From contig JADNRX010000008.1 in assembly GCA_015501595.1 (NCBI GenBank), positions 372,001 through 436,000 on the forward strand: a stretch of 64,000 nt of DNA. Direction: 5' to 3'. Source of the stretch: Hymenopellis radicata (lineage: Eukaryota; Basidiomycota; Agaricomycetes; Agaricales; Physalacriaceae). Made by a program: the position numbers and the translations under genes. Position 1 is the first letter of the stretch; the number at the start of each line of letters is the position of its first letter. The notes under the pieces were generated by a model. It searched no databases. It saw only the letters and a program-made list of their open reading frames with translations, and was not told where the DNA came from. Shown piece after piece: positions 35,741-47,303 of the stretch.

Positions 35741-38700
35741 CTAACCACCAAGAGGTTTCGGTGGTAGCGGAGGAGGGGCCGGGACGTTCCATTTTCGAGT
35801 GGAATGTCGTCATGCATGACAAACTTGGACACCCTGGCATCCTCATCCGCGTCTCTTGTATGTACTCGGCAGGAGGTCGAGGCATTAACGGCGGAGGTGT
35901 TGAAAACGCGCTACTTTGCGATGAACCCTCTCCTGCATACCTCGCGGCCAGCATCTTCTTCTCCTCCGCCGCCGACATTGACGTTCCTGCCCTTGGGGAG
36001 TCGGTGTTGGCCGTGATACTGGTCGTGAATGGCTACCGCTCGCCTCGGCGTCCTGTGCGGCAAAATGCCGAGCGAGGATCTCCTTCTCTGAGAGGCCAGC
36101 GCCCGACGACGACGAAGACCGGCACTAAAAGGCGGCGGAGACGAAGAGGGACGAAGGGAGGTGGGAGGAAGAGCCAAATTGTGGAGGAGACGAGGATCCA
36201 GCGAAAGGCGGGGCGAAGACGAACCACCATGTCCCACAAATGGCGGTGGGAGATCGCTGGCAGCGGAACCCTCCTGTCCCTTTCCTCCATTTCTCGCCTT
36301 AGTCTTTGCTTCTCGGCAGCCGCACTCTCATAAGAGCTACCATTTGAAACCACTGGGGCGGCCCAGATACCGCTCTCTCCCTTTCGGTCATCTCCTCTTC
36401 AGCCTAGCCTTTTCGCAGCCGCGCTCTCGTAAGCCGATGGCCGTTAGCATGCCCGTTCATTCCAGAGGATGAAGAAGGGTTGGCGTCGAAGGGAGGTGGG
36501 TCGTTATTAGGCGAGACGCGTCGCTCACGTTCTGCAAGCTCTTTTTTCAAGCGAGCCTTCTCGGCGGCAGCACTCTCGTATGAAAGACTCCCAGATGAGG
36601 ACTTGGCCGCCAGTTCTCTCTTCAACCGAGCTTTCTCGGTAGCAGCACTTTCATAACCCGACGATGATGATCCAGACGGTGCCTCAAAAGGCGGCGGATC
36701 GTGAGCTCCGTTGGTAAATCCAACGCTCTGCGTGACCTCGACAGCGTTCTTTGCCTCTTGGTATCTCCTTAGAGCCGCCTTTTCATCCACAGCCGACATA
36801 TACCCATTGGCCTTGGCAGACGGACCTCTGGACGGTGGAGGGGTTTCAGGATTGGAAACCGAATCACTTGCCTGACCCTGTGTTTTGTTGACTCTGGCCG
36901 TCGCACTGTTATACAGTTTGATCTTCTCTTCTTCCGCGGACATCCATTTCTTGACGGGAGCGCCGCCGGAACCATCTCTTGACGGTGGCTATCAGATAAG
37001 TCAGTAACCATCACGGATATGCGCATCAAAAGGCGCTTACAGGACTGTTGCTTTGAACCCTCTCAGCAGTGGCTTTCGCACGTTCGTACGCCTTTTTCTC
37101 GTCGATGAATCCATTGGAAGTTGTGGCATTTGCAGAGGGACGCCGACGTGAACTATGCGCGTCAGGAATCTCCATCGGCTGGGCATTGGTTATTGTGAGA
37201 CGTCGTCCGGTGCCGCCCTCGTCAACAGAGGAGCGAGTGGTTGTAGGTGTTGGGCGGCTGCCTAGGACGCCAAAGTCATCAATGGGTCGGGCGGATCCGT
37301 TACTTAACGGGCTTTGGGTAGGCGACACAGGGCTGAATGTATTTGGTGAGGGTCGGACAATTTCATGTGGTGAAGGGCGGCCATTGAAAGTATTGGGTGG
37401 AGGGCGCGATGGTTCAACAGAATGCATGGCATTGCTAGGGGCAAGCAGGGAGAGACCAGGAGCGGGTCCAATGCGTCGAATAGCCTCTTGCGAGACATTT
37501 CTGGATATGCTATCAGTACACTAGGCAGACGCGACATACTCCAGACAACGAACCTGGGCCAGTTTGACATGATCACTGGGAGCTCCATCACTACAGGCTG
37601 GCCGGTTCCCATGATTGCCCGGACGCATAGAACATAGGTGATATCGATATGCCTTGCTGAGTTGAGTGTTGTCGTGGTGTGGTTTGGAGGTATGCCAAGC
37701 TGTAGCTCGGCCTTGTGAATCATGCCGCCCATAAGTGTGACATTTACAGGGATCTTGTTTTCGGTCAGGTTTCCGACCCTTCGTCTGGGGTATGGTTTTC
37801 TTCCCCTGGGCGTAGGCACCGGCGCGGAAAGTCCTTGATTCACGGAGAGATATTTCAAACCCTCTGAGGATGACTGTCTGGAACTCTGAGCGAACAGCGG
37901 CAAATACTGTGACTCGATCTCCAGGAGCGTAGCATGTATGATGGCGCTCCACAGTGAGGACGACGCCGTCCAGATCCACTTGACGCACATCAGACTGACA
38001 GTATACCGGCCATGTCGAGTGGAGGTCGTGCTTGTCGATGATAATCTCGGTCTGAGCAGATACGACGTTGGACTTGCGTTTGCGAAGGAAACCGCGCTTG
38101 CCCTTGGTACAGATGCTCGCAATAAGTTCGTAACGAATACCGACTAGTGATGATTAGTATTTCGATAAGCGCCAAGGGTTGTGATTACTCACCGTTGCCC
38201 TCGAGCGAGAGCGTGGGCGGAATAGATTCTGGTATGCGGATTTCAAACGTGATGTCGCCCTTGATTGCTGTCAGGAATGCTGAGGAATGGAGAGGCAGAC
38301 CGGGCTCACAGTCTTGACAATTTCCCATTCTTCGTGCGCCCTCCATACGTCGACGGGACTGGGTCCCACGTAGTCGTAGAAGACATTACCGCCTGATCCC
38401 GGGATGGTTTCAACTTTGCGCAGCTCGACGCGCAGCCATTTTGCCTTGACGCCCTGTGTCTGGCCTACACGCACTTCGACCGCCTGTTCCAGTCAAGTTA
38501 ACCACCGCCTACGGCCATAAGCACACCAAACGCACTCCTTTCACTGCAGCCTGGGGCCTGTCCGTTCCACCCGAGGGTATGCCAGGATATCCTATGGCGC
38601 GAAATTGAGCATAGCGCTCTGCAGACAGTGGGAGGACCGACCATGCACAAATTCGACATTCGGCGGCTGTCGTAGAGTGCTGTCGTCGACTAGATGTCAG

Positions 38701-38750
38701 ATATATGCGTCAAACAGCGAATATACGACGTACAGCTTCACCTGCGACAT
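35741..38750 (-). CDS. Alpha-arrestin (ART/LDB19-like), multiple frame breaks
   Basis: Adaptor that normally recruits a Rsp5-type ubiquitin ligase to plasma-membrane transporters. Start at 38750: the first exon MSQVK joins, via an acceptor at CGACGACAG, to LTLRQPPNVEFVHG, then YPGIPSGGTDRPQAAVKG, then VEVRVGQTQGVKAKWLRVEL and NVFYDYVGPSPVDVW. Arrestin-N strands follow (ITFEIRIPESIPPTLSLEG; FLRKRKSNVVSAQTEIIIDK; TWPVYCQSDVRQVDLDG), then arrestin-C blocks GNLTENKIPVNVTLMGG, IHKAELQLGIPPNHTTTT, and NSARHIDITYVLCVRAIMG with PVIMSNWPR (37720-37550). The tail is long and disordered, with repeated SA-x2-EK-type modules (36950-35900) and a proline-rich end PPPLPPKPLGG stopping at 35741. Frame changes occur near 37800, at least four times in 36400-36500, and probably near 36000 and 35830. 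The ordered arrestin fold is complete if those are sequence errors. Confidence 0.8.
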
Positions 38751-39270
38751 GTCCAACTGGCGGAAGCTAGTGGATCGCTGGTGGTGAGCAATGAAGGTAC
38801 GCTGATCACGTGGTCCCATTAACTTGCCATTTAACCTCCCCTTCAAACATCAAGCATCAAGATTCCAGATGTCCGACCCAGGGGCTGGGGCGTTGGACAC
38901 CACCATCACCATCCGATTCCTAGCCTTCGGCCTTCCTCGGACACTTGGAAACTGACCTGGCGCTACCGACGTCCAAGCCGAACTGCAGCTGGGCGCGAAC
39001 TGAGTAAATCCCGACATTTTGAAACCTGCCCTAGCGTCCCGTCTTGGTCAAATTGCGGCGCTTATGGCCGATGTAACTTGTCTACGTTGACAGCTCTTGA
39101 CTTGTCTGAATGTGATTTTGTTGAATTCCTCCTTGTTATTGTGCGCCGACCTTTTTGTCTGAACCTCATCCCACCAACAATTAGCTCAATCATGGTCTTC
39201 TTGATTGGTCCTCTCTACTTTCGATCTAAAAGTACGCGCCTTTTCGTACGGTACCTTGTTCGAAACACCA
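38751..39270. promoter_or_regulatory. Divergent promoter region, arrestin / family-U member 2
   Basis: 520 bases between oppositely transcribed starts. No clear TATA box or repeat recognised; the 39.1-39.25 kb part is T/C-rich as in many fungal promoters. Confidence 0.35.
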
Positions 39271-39892
39271 ATGTCACAATCTACGTCTAATTTCAGTCAA
39301 GACCTCGACCTTCCGGAACTGACATACAACTCTCCCACTGCCTGCATTGAGCATCAGATCGCTCGTATTGTCCAAGTACGCATATTCTCCTTCAACGTCA
39401 GGCCGATGTAACATCGCTGTCAGACGCTTTTAGTCGTCCATGCGTTCGTCTACGATCGCAACCTAGGCCAGGAGACCCATCAGTGGTGTTTCCTCGACAA
39501 AGCCTATTTCGAACCGTATGTTCTTCACACCGCTGTTTCATGGTTTCGGTTCTCACTACACATCTTGCAGTGACACGGGCTTCCTCTACATTTACTACTA
39601 CACTCGCAACTCCGAGACGACTCTCTCCGAATCTTACCCCATCGCAGCGGGTCCTATTATGAATCACTATACGAGCTTCAAGCTCCCCTTGCCCGAGACA
39701 AAAGCTCGCCTACTCGTACCAGGACTACGTCGAAAATTTGACAGTATGGGCGAATGCCATGCATAAAATCAGCTCAACTCCAACATCTTTCATCACAAGA
39801 AGCTTTCAACCTGTGCACGAAGACGAACTCGTTAGAATTAGTAGCTTCAACATGATGGAGTACGTTGAATACTGCTAGCAACACGGCATGTT
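39271..39892 (+). CDS. Unknown family U, member 2
   Basis: Start at 39271 (MSQSTSNFSQDLDLPEL). Exon 1 ends IEHQIARIVQ; exon 2 gives TLLVVHAFVYDRNLGQETHQ then WCFLDKAYFEP; exon 3 gives DTGFLYIYYYTRNSETTLSE then SYPIAAGPIMN. The downstream block SYQDYVENLTVWANAMHKIS through FITRSFQPVHEDELVRISSF, ending MMEYVEYC near 39880, lies in a frame shifted by one from LPLPETK, so a break is likely at 39690-39715; without correction the frame would stop at 39766. Intron positions match members 1 and 3. Function unknown; no secretion signal or membrane helix. Confidence 0.6.
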
Positions 39893-40590
39893 CGGTCATC
39901 ACGGGTACGGACCAGTAGTGAAGGACTGGCGGGAACAAGCTGTGCGATATCTCATCATAATCTACGACACTTTGCATCGAATGCATTTTTGATTCAACAA
40001 AGTCTTCGGACAACTTGGTACGCAGCGCGGGGTATCATTATGGATTCAAACGCTCCTTTGATTGCACCAGCGATCATCGATCAGCGCAGGATCAGCGCTC
40101 AGCAATCTCTTGGCGGAGCCTGTGTATTCCATTTGACAAATTCAAATTGTTGTCTCTTTGGCCTTGTTCAGATTCTTGCCTTGTATTCTTGCCTTGTATC
40201 CATGCCAAGACCAATATGCCTCTTTGCGTGACGTCGACCACTAGGCGTCGTGGTACGAGTAGGCCCCTCCAGGTATTCCGTGCGCCACTTTCTTCATTCT
40301 ACCAGCCACTGACATCGCAACGTAGCTCAAGCAACTGTTGTCAGTCAAAACGTTGTCTCCGTCATTCATGCTTATTAGAACAAGTGTAGGTACTGATCTG
40401 CGTTGTATTTGTCCGCGCTAGAGTCCCGGGGCTTTGTTCACGCTCTTGGAACAACAATGGACGATCCTTCATTCTTGGACAGGTCGTTTGTCGCATCTAT
40501 ATAAAGGGCCTGTATTGTATTCGTACAGTACAACTCCCCCCGCCCCAACATTCGAAGGCTCTCTATTGCTACTGCTACTTACTTATCACG
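39893..40590. other. Spacer between two tandem family-U genes
   Basis: About 700 bases. Contains short frames with no homology to the flanking paralogues that I can detect by eye, then the TATA box of member 3. Confidence 0.35.
40498..40506 (+). promoter_or_regulatory. TATA box of family-U member 3
   Basis: TATATAAAG, about 90 bases before the ATG at 40591 and followed by a C-rich leader (CAACTCCCCCCGCCCC), a typical layout for a transcribed fungal gene. Confidence 0.5.
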
Positions 40591-41306
40591 ATGAACATCG
40601 ATATCAACAAGAAAGAGTTCAGTTGCGAAGAAACATCATTCCCAGATGCTGAAACTCGTGGCACTGTTGAATTCCAGGTCCTTTGTGTCGTACAGGTCCG
40701 CCGTTCCCGTGCGCCACATTCATAGTAGTGTCTTACTAATCCTTGATCTAGGCACTCCGCCTCATTTTCGCACGCTCTTCTTCCGACAACGAGTACGGAG
40801 CATGGGGATTCCTGAAATCAGCATATCACGACGAGTACGTACGACCGTTCTCGCCACAAACAACTCACCCATGTATCTATAGAGACGGCGGTATTCTATA
40901 CCTACGATACTCATTCGGACCTCAAGTGGCCTACTCGACAGAACTCCCCGTGCTGGATGATCCTCGGCCAGGGGAGGAAGTCTGGCTGCAGCTCGTCTCC
41001 CGGGGCCTGCGCACTCGGCCAGATCCTGGTCTTCCCGAAAGAGCCCGATTCGCCATGGTTCGCGACTTTGCGCATGAGCTTGCAATCACGGCTTGTCTAG
41101 ACACTCCAGCTCTCTTTGACACCATGCAAAGTGCAGCAGAGATGTGGAGTACGCTCGCAAGCCAGTTGTACCAGGATCTGATGCCACAATGTCGGATGTA
41201 TGACATGGGTCCTTGGCCGTCTGTATACCTGGACACAAGAATTCATAGGAAACCTTCGACAGATATGCTTCTGCAAAGCTCAACGCAGAACTCGAAGTCG
41301 CACTAG
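40591..41306 (+). CDS. Unknown family U, member 3
   Basis: Start at 40591 (MNIDINKKEFSCEETSFPDA). After an intron: ALRLIFARSSSDNEYGAWGF then LKSAYHDE; after a second intron: DGGILYLRYSFGPQVAYSTE. These align with the W-x-FL-x2-A-(Y/H) and G-(F/L/I)-L-(Y/H) blocks of members 1 and 2. A helical region follows (RARFAMVRDFAHELAITACL; SAAEMWSTLASQLYQDL). The printed frame ends QNSKSH at 41306, but an alternative frame just before the end reads RYASAKLNAELEVALAVVGS, so the true C-terminus may be shifted by a small indel near 41245 and run to about 41370. The protein is soluble-looking and acidic. Function unknown. Confidence 0.6.
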
Positions 41307-41443
41307 CCGTAGTCGGTTCGGACATTGTTTTCCTTCTTCATAGATCTATTTCGCAAATCATCATTCTATAATCTCTCCTTGTGGTTTACCCAACGTGCTT
41401 CGTAAAAAAATAAGTAGTGGACGTATAATGCCAGTCATGATGT

Positions 41444-43583
41444 TCAGCGTACAGGAAGAACATCGGTGACAACATGCAGATTCTTCTTATCGGTACCAAC
41501 GTCGCTTTCAACATCTTCGTCAGAGTCGACAGCCTGCAGAGCTAAACCGTTAAGGCCACGAATCGCGGTTCCCTCGCGTATCTGTTGCTTGATGTCTCGG
41601 ACATCGAGATATCTAATGCCCGCACATGCTATAGCTATCATCAAACAAGCTGATGAACTTCAATACATATGAGAAATTTGTAACTTACCACAGACGACTG
41701 CCAGCGGGATTGTCGCAATGAAGCCCCGATGGTATTTGGGGGCGCTCGTTACCGGGAAGAACGCAATGCCCCAGAACGATAAGATGATTTGAGACATCGC
41801 CGCCTCTCCGTAGATGGTGACTAAAAAGGCTATGGTTTATCGTAGACGTGACGTGCAAGGAATCCTTACAAGCCCGTTCATGCCTGGAGCGCGTCGTTTC
41901 GATCGACCAGGTAATCAAACTTCCTTGCCCCATGAAACCAGCTCCGCCGAGGAAGAATGCGAAAAACTAAAGAAAAGTCAGGAGAAATTCAACATCGAAT
42001 CGCAGACAACTGAACCTTGGCGCCGAGAGAGATATCCCATGCAACGAGCATCGACGCCGAGACTATCATAAGGATGCATTCGACGTAGGTCGCATAGTGT
42101 CGGTAACCCCATCGGTCCGTGCACGCTGAAGATACAATCGTCGTGGATATCGTGACAGCAGTCAAACCGAGCGCGTAGTACGAGTACTGGGATACACTGT
42201 ACTTGTTGAGCGATTTAAGCCAGATGGGAACAATTCCGTAACTTCCGTAGGCCTCCAAGCCTGATAATATCACAAGTCAGACTAAGTATTAGTCGTTCAA
42301 GTGACATAGACCGACCTGAAGTCAGCGTGAAAAGCAAAGAGCTAAAAACCATCAGTCCAATCAACCATAGGCTTGTACTATTAGAACTTACAACCCCCAG
42401 AAGCGCCAGCTGGACAACAGTCAGAATTGGAAACAGCATGTTAGGTGAACAACATACCCACGAAGGATACGTTTCGTTCCTTCCCAGTTTACAGGGATGT
42501 CTTCGAAGTTACGAGGAGGAAGACGTTTGATGGCAAGTTGTTTCTCCTCAGCCGTGAATATCCAGCTTTTCGTCGTCTCAGGCGTATCAGGAAAGAATGC
42601 TAGGAGTAGGAGGCCGATAACGATACCGATCAAACCATCCACAACTGCGAGACGGGAAAACTCAGGAAAGTACCTGATAAGAAGGATGCGCAGATAGTGC
42701 TTACAGAATGTCCACCTCCAGCCGCTATATCCGGCACGGCCATTGAGACTATCATATATGGCTCCTTGTAGAACACCGGAGAACAGAGTACCTAACGGTA
42801 AATCGCGGTCAGCTTAACCACGACATCTTCACGCGGCGGACGTTGCTCGCCAAAGTTGGACCCGGACGCAAAGATGGCTCCTCGGAGCCCAAGCTCTGAA
42901 TTCTGATTGTGATGGGATTTACTGTCCTGTTCATGGTTCTGATAGAACGGGAGGCATACCTTATACCAATGCGATAAGATGAACTGAGCGCCACTGAACA
43001 CGCAAGCTTCAGCAAGGGAGATAAGAACACGGCAGGCGTATAATTGTCCGACGGTCCTACGAAGTCTGAGTCAGCTTGATCTTCGACTAGAGAAGAAGGC
43101 TCACTTGACACCGAAAGAGGCGATCCCAAAGCAGCCCCACAGAACAGCCATAGATCCCAACCAGTAGCGCTATCGAGATATGAGCGATCGACATGAAGTA
43201 ACGACTGAAAATCACGCGTACAGGACGGAACTTTTGGATCGCAAACGAGTGAGCAAACATAGCAAAGAAATACCCACTAAGGATTCGCGTCAGACAGACG
43301 AAAACGAGTATATATTACAGAAAGCTTACATGTTGAAAACTGCGCCCATTGTCGTATAGTCATTGCCAACGAAGTGGAGCTCTTCCTTCATCCCACTGAC
43401 GTCTAAAATGAAGGACATCAACATAACGCGAATGTAGAAGCCTCAGAAAAGGCAACGAGACATACATCCAAAGCTGAGGTTGGCCCTGTTGATGTAGTTC
43501 GACCATGTCATCAAAGTACACAACAACAGCACGGAGAAGTCAATCTTAATGAGGAGAAGTCGTTCTTTGCTGAGCCGGAACAT
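41444..43583 (-). CDS. MFS permease, Dal5/allantoate-permease (ACS) type
   Basis: Plasma-membrane transporter of the anion:cation symporter branch of the major facilitator superfamily, whose fungal members carry allantoate, ureidosuccinate, vitamins and small amides. Start at 43583 (MFRLSKERLLLIKIDFSVLL), followed by TWSNYINRANLSFG, the helix 1-2 signature of the family. Further exons hold VLISLAEACVFSGAQFILSH, AIYDSLNGRAGYSGWRW (the typical GxxGWRWxF element before the central loop), VVDGLIGIVIGLLLLAFFPD, PETTKSWIFTAEEKQLAIKR (the PDxPxxxxxxTxEEk loop), GSYGIVPIWLKSLNKYSVSQ, and helices 10-12 (SQIILSFWGIAFFPVTSAP). A hydrophilic acidic tail ends LHVVTDVLPVR at 41444. Many small introns. Transcribed divergently from the amidase. 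Confidence 0.82.
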
Positions 43584-44047
43584 GCTTGCAGCTGGTAAGG
43601 CGAAGCACGATAACACTTCAGCCTTCGTATTTATCGTGTATCATTGCAGACTAGCAAGGGTCGTAGAGCGATAGTCTTTGATGGATTCATGGGAATGACA
43701 ATTGTAAAAGTGGAAGATGGTGAAAAGAAAAGGTTGTCGGCAGTTGCCGATATCAGGTCGGTCCGGGATCCGGCGAGCATCGTCCCTTCTCCTTTCGGTC
43801 TCCTTCGAACCTCAACCATGTCCAAGCGACATACACAACGGAGCGGAAGTCTCGCGGCTTTGACTGGCTTTAATCTGAGGAAAAGCTTCAAGGAATGACC
43901 TGATCTTGCTGTACGTCGGACGCCGACTCCGATGCAAATTATTTGACGAATTCTCACCTCTTATCCTTATCGGCTCATGGAGACTATAGATAGCTCTTAC
44001 TCACTACGTTATAAGGGCCTGCTACGCGCTCGAGATATCCTTTAGCC
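43584..44047. promoter_or_regulatory. Shared promoter with GATA-type sites (permease / amidase)
   Basis: The 464 bases between the two ATGs carry GATA core elements at 43609-43613, 43631-43635, 43961-43965, 43967-43971 and 43988-43993 (GATAA, TTATC and AGATAG forms). Clustered GATA cores are typical of nitrogen-catabolite control by AreA/Nit2-type factors. A TATAAGG element at 44010-44016 lies about 32 bases before the amidase ATG. Regulation is inferred from sequence only. Confidence 0.45.
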
Positions 44048-46050
44048 ATGTCTATCACCTCTCTTGCCGTCTCTGCTGGAAACCCAGTCACCTCAGCACA
44101 CGTTACTGGCGCGACGCCTGCCATTTCCAAGGCGGAGAACATCTCTGTCAAGGACTCGGAGCTGCCAGAGTTTACCGCGGTATTGGCTGCCGCGCACGAA
44201 ACCTTTACCCATATCCTTTCGCTCCCAGACTATGTCCCCACTCCCGATACGACGCGATTCCCTCGCTTGGACGTGCATCGCCCCACGCCCGAGCAGAACC
44301 CTCTCAATGCATGGGCATGGAAGGCTACAGTGAAAGACACTACTGATAAGTCGAAAGGTGGTCTTTTAGAAGGAAAAACTGTCGCGTTGAAGGACAATTA
44401 TGCTTTGGCTGGCGTGCCATGTTTGATGGGCACGGAGGTGATCAAGGATTGGACGCCTATAATCGACGCGACTGCTGCCACGCGTGTTCTTGAAGCCGGT
44501 GCAACAATTATAGGCAAAGGTGTCTGCGAGAATCTGTCGCTCTTTGGATCATCCTTCTCCTCTGGCACCGGTCCTATTCACAATCCGTACGCGAAGGGAT
44601 ATAGTGCAGGCGGCTGTATGTATATTTTTACCCTCGTTGACGAACCGTAGAGTTAATGTCTTTCTAGCGACGTCTGGATGTGCCGTTCTGATTGCCACTG
44701 ACAATGTTGATATGGCTCTTGGCGGTGATCAAGTAGGCGCTTCATTGTTCTTTCATGAATGATCCCTGATGTTGATTAGGGAGGAAGCATTCGATTGGTA
44801 AACCATCACTCGACGAGTTTTCAGTGCTCTTACGCTTCGTTAGCCCGCGTCTCATAATGGCATCGTTGGGTTAAAGCCCACGTTTGGCCTTGTTCCATAC
44901 ACAGGCATTGGCTCTATGGAACCCACAATAGACCATACTGGACCGTACGTGCCGTCGTACTTTGTTCCCCTACGCTCACAGTCATAATAGACTGGCCAAG
45001 ACCGTTCTCGAAGTCGCGACTCTCTTGCAAGCCGTGGCCGGTCCCGATGGGATTGACGATCGCCAGCAGGCCGGCTGCCCCGCCCTCACTAGCATCCCAG
45101 ACTATCCATCTTTAGCTGTTCAACCTATAATGGGAAGGAAGGTTGGAATATTAACAGAAGGCATCAACACCTCCACCGCCGACCCGCGTGTAAGCGAGCT
45201 CATTGTCAAGGCTGCGAAACAATACGAGGCTCTTGGCGCCACTGTCGAGGAAGTCAGCATTCCGGGGCACATCCTTGTTCCTGAGTACGTTGCTGCTTAG
45301 ATCCTCGAAACATGAGCTCAGACCTAGATAGTCTTTGGATGGTAGTGTCTCGTTTGTCTGCCACGGAGTATATGCTTGGTCGCGGAAGTGGAAGACGCGG
45401 TCTTGTCATGAACGATCTTTCGGCCAAGCATCTGCCCTGGACGCAAGAGAAATTCGACAAGCTCTGGGTCAGTGGACAGAACATTCTTATCAATGGTATA
45501 TACGCCATGGACCACCTAGACCCAACTGTGAGTTTCCGACAATATAACGTCGAATGCATTTTCACATATTTCCTTTTCAGCTTCTGGGGAAAGCCACTAA
45601 TCTCATCAGGAAGGTCCGCGACGAGTACAACGCAGCGTTAGCGCGGTATGATGTCCTCGTCTTGCCCACAGTTCCTTTCGTTCCCCGTAAACTGGGGTCT
45701 GTAGACGATGGTCCTATAGCAAAGCTTTTGACGTGCACTGGTCTTACGTTGAACTCTTGCGGATTCGATGTGGTAAGCACATTTTCCCGATGTCTTTTCA
45801 AATCTCCACTTCAACTTTGCAGACCGGGCACCCTGCAATGTCGATCCCCGTTGGATTCCTGCCTCCGAGCAATGATCCCGACGTCAAGCTCCCTATTGGA
45901 ATGCAGGTGAGGGAATCCACAAACTATGTCCTTCGGGCAGGATTGAACTTCGTCTCACAGATCGTCGGCAAGTGGTGGGATGATGCAACTGTGTTACAGT
46001 TTGGACATGCTTGGGAGAAGGCGAATGACTGGAAGACATTTGCTGCATGA
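44048..46050 (+). CDS. Amidase (amidase-signature family)
   Basis: Hydrolyses a carboxamide to acid plus ammonia. Start at 44048. The Ser-cisSer-Lys triad is visible: Lys in [18 protein letters not shown] (about 44390), cis-Ser in [15 protein letters not shown] (exon join at about 44620/44670), and the nucleophile Ser in DQGGSIRL (about 44780). Further blocks are [20 protein letters not shown] with EPTIDHTGP (about 44860-44940), [74 protein letters not shown] and [20 protein letters not shown], ending NDWKTFAA at 46050. About eight introns with normal ends; the intron at about 45284-45327 needs the ATAG acceptor to keep the frame. No break found. Full length, resembling fungal aliphatic amidase and acetamidase-like enzymes. 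Confidence 0.88.
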
Positions 46051-46127
46051 ATGTAGTATCCTATGTAGAGAAGAAATCGAACCTGAGGTGTACAATTTAC
46101 GTGTAGTTTTGTAGGAATGCAAAAGGC

Positions 46128-47055
46128 TCATTCCTGTAACCACTCTCCTAGTAGCTTCCAAACCACATCCGCCTCTTCGTTCCACTCCTCGTGTTTATCA
46201 GCGACGCAGCTTTGGCAGACACCCATACTGCCCCAATCAATCTTCTTCATCATGTCCAAGCTCTCCAAAGGCCTGTAGACCCCATGGCTCTCGAGAGATG
46301 GACTTATAACGACGGTCATCCAGGACTCCGCGAATACGTCTGTACAACCCATATGTGATGTAGCAGGAGGCGTAAACAGTAATGCGGTGAAATGGGATAT
46401 CAGCGAGTCCAAGAGGTTCGTACAACGCGTCCGGAGCTCTACAGGCAACGTCGACGATTCCTGTACAGTGTCAGCGAGTCAACAAACAATTTAGAACCTG
46501 ACAGACGTTTTCGTCATCGTGGAACTCCCTCGTCGTGACAACGTGGTACCAGAGTCGTTTTCTGATTTCCTCCTCCAGGTCTAGTCGAAGGGCCAGTATT
46601 AATGCATCTTCTGCATAATCACAGGGTGGGAAAACACGAGCAGGAAACAGGTCAGAAAGCGCGCGCATCGCAATGGTGCGCAAAGCCTTATTCGTTCCTG
46701 TGGGTGGTAACGCAGATAAGCGATCTATTAGTTCGCGAAGAGTATCGAAGGGAATGCAGGGTCTTAAGAGATGTCAGAAATTGATAGCTCTGACGCGTAC
46801 AACGCACCGAGAGACGAGAAGTTCGAGTTCATCCGAGGTGATACACTCAACAAGAATTGTTTTAGTGCCCTCCGTTACAGAGCCTGGAACATCGTCGAAC
46901 AAGCCGTCCTCGTCGCGTATTCGGAAGAGCTGAGTGTTATCACCCGCTTGAAGAACGACGTTGCCTGCAGGATCGCGACATCGCGAACCTTTCGTCTGCA
47001 TCGAAGCATCTGGGCTACGTGCGCGGCCAGGTGTGGCGGTTTCTGCAGCGGCCAT
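46128..47055 (-). CDS. BTB/POZ-like hypothetical protein
   Basis: Start at 47055 (MAAAETATPGRARSPDASM). GNVVLQAGDNTQLFRIRDED and GLFDDVPGSVTEG ... ILVECITSDELELLVSR match the beta-strand/helix opening of the short BTB domains expanded in Agaricomycetes (DVVLQVxDxxFRV..., L(F)xDMF...). Next come LRTIAMRALSDLFPARV, DYAEDALILALRLDLEEEIR and KRLWYHVVTTREF, and the final exon carries CTNLLDSLISHFTALLF and CQSCVADKHEEWNEEADVVW, ending LLGEWLQE at 46128. The CxxC-x(n)-W-x(n)-VW ending is usual in that group. Probably a protein-interaction adaptor; partner unknown. Confidence 0.65.
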
Positions 47056-47303
47056 CGTGGTTGAATAGCATGATTCGTAAGGCTTAGATGAAGGAAGATT
47101 GCATCACGTGCTCACGAGGCGCCTAGAACCACTGCCGGAGCTACTCAGCTTAGAACGCAGGATAAAACGATGGCAATGTATCAAAGTGGACGAAGCTGTA
47201 CAGGAGGCGTACATGTACACACATAGATAATTAAATAAATAAACAAGTGACCCAAAGTGAAGAAATGATATGAAAATCAATATTTTTTTGCCGTTCTATG
47301 AGA

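Noticed and set aside
35761..36333. Plus-strand open frame of 190 residues
   Set aside because: Antisense to the arrestin tail, where the modular SA-x2-EK repeats and the PPPLPPKP ending support the minus strand.
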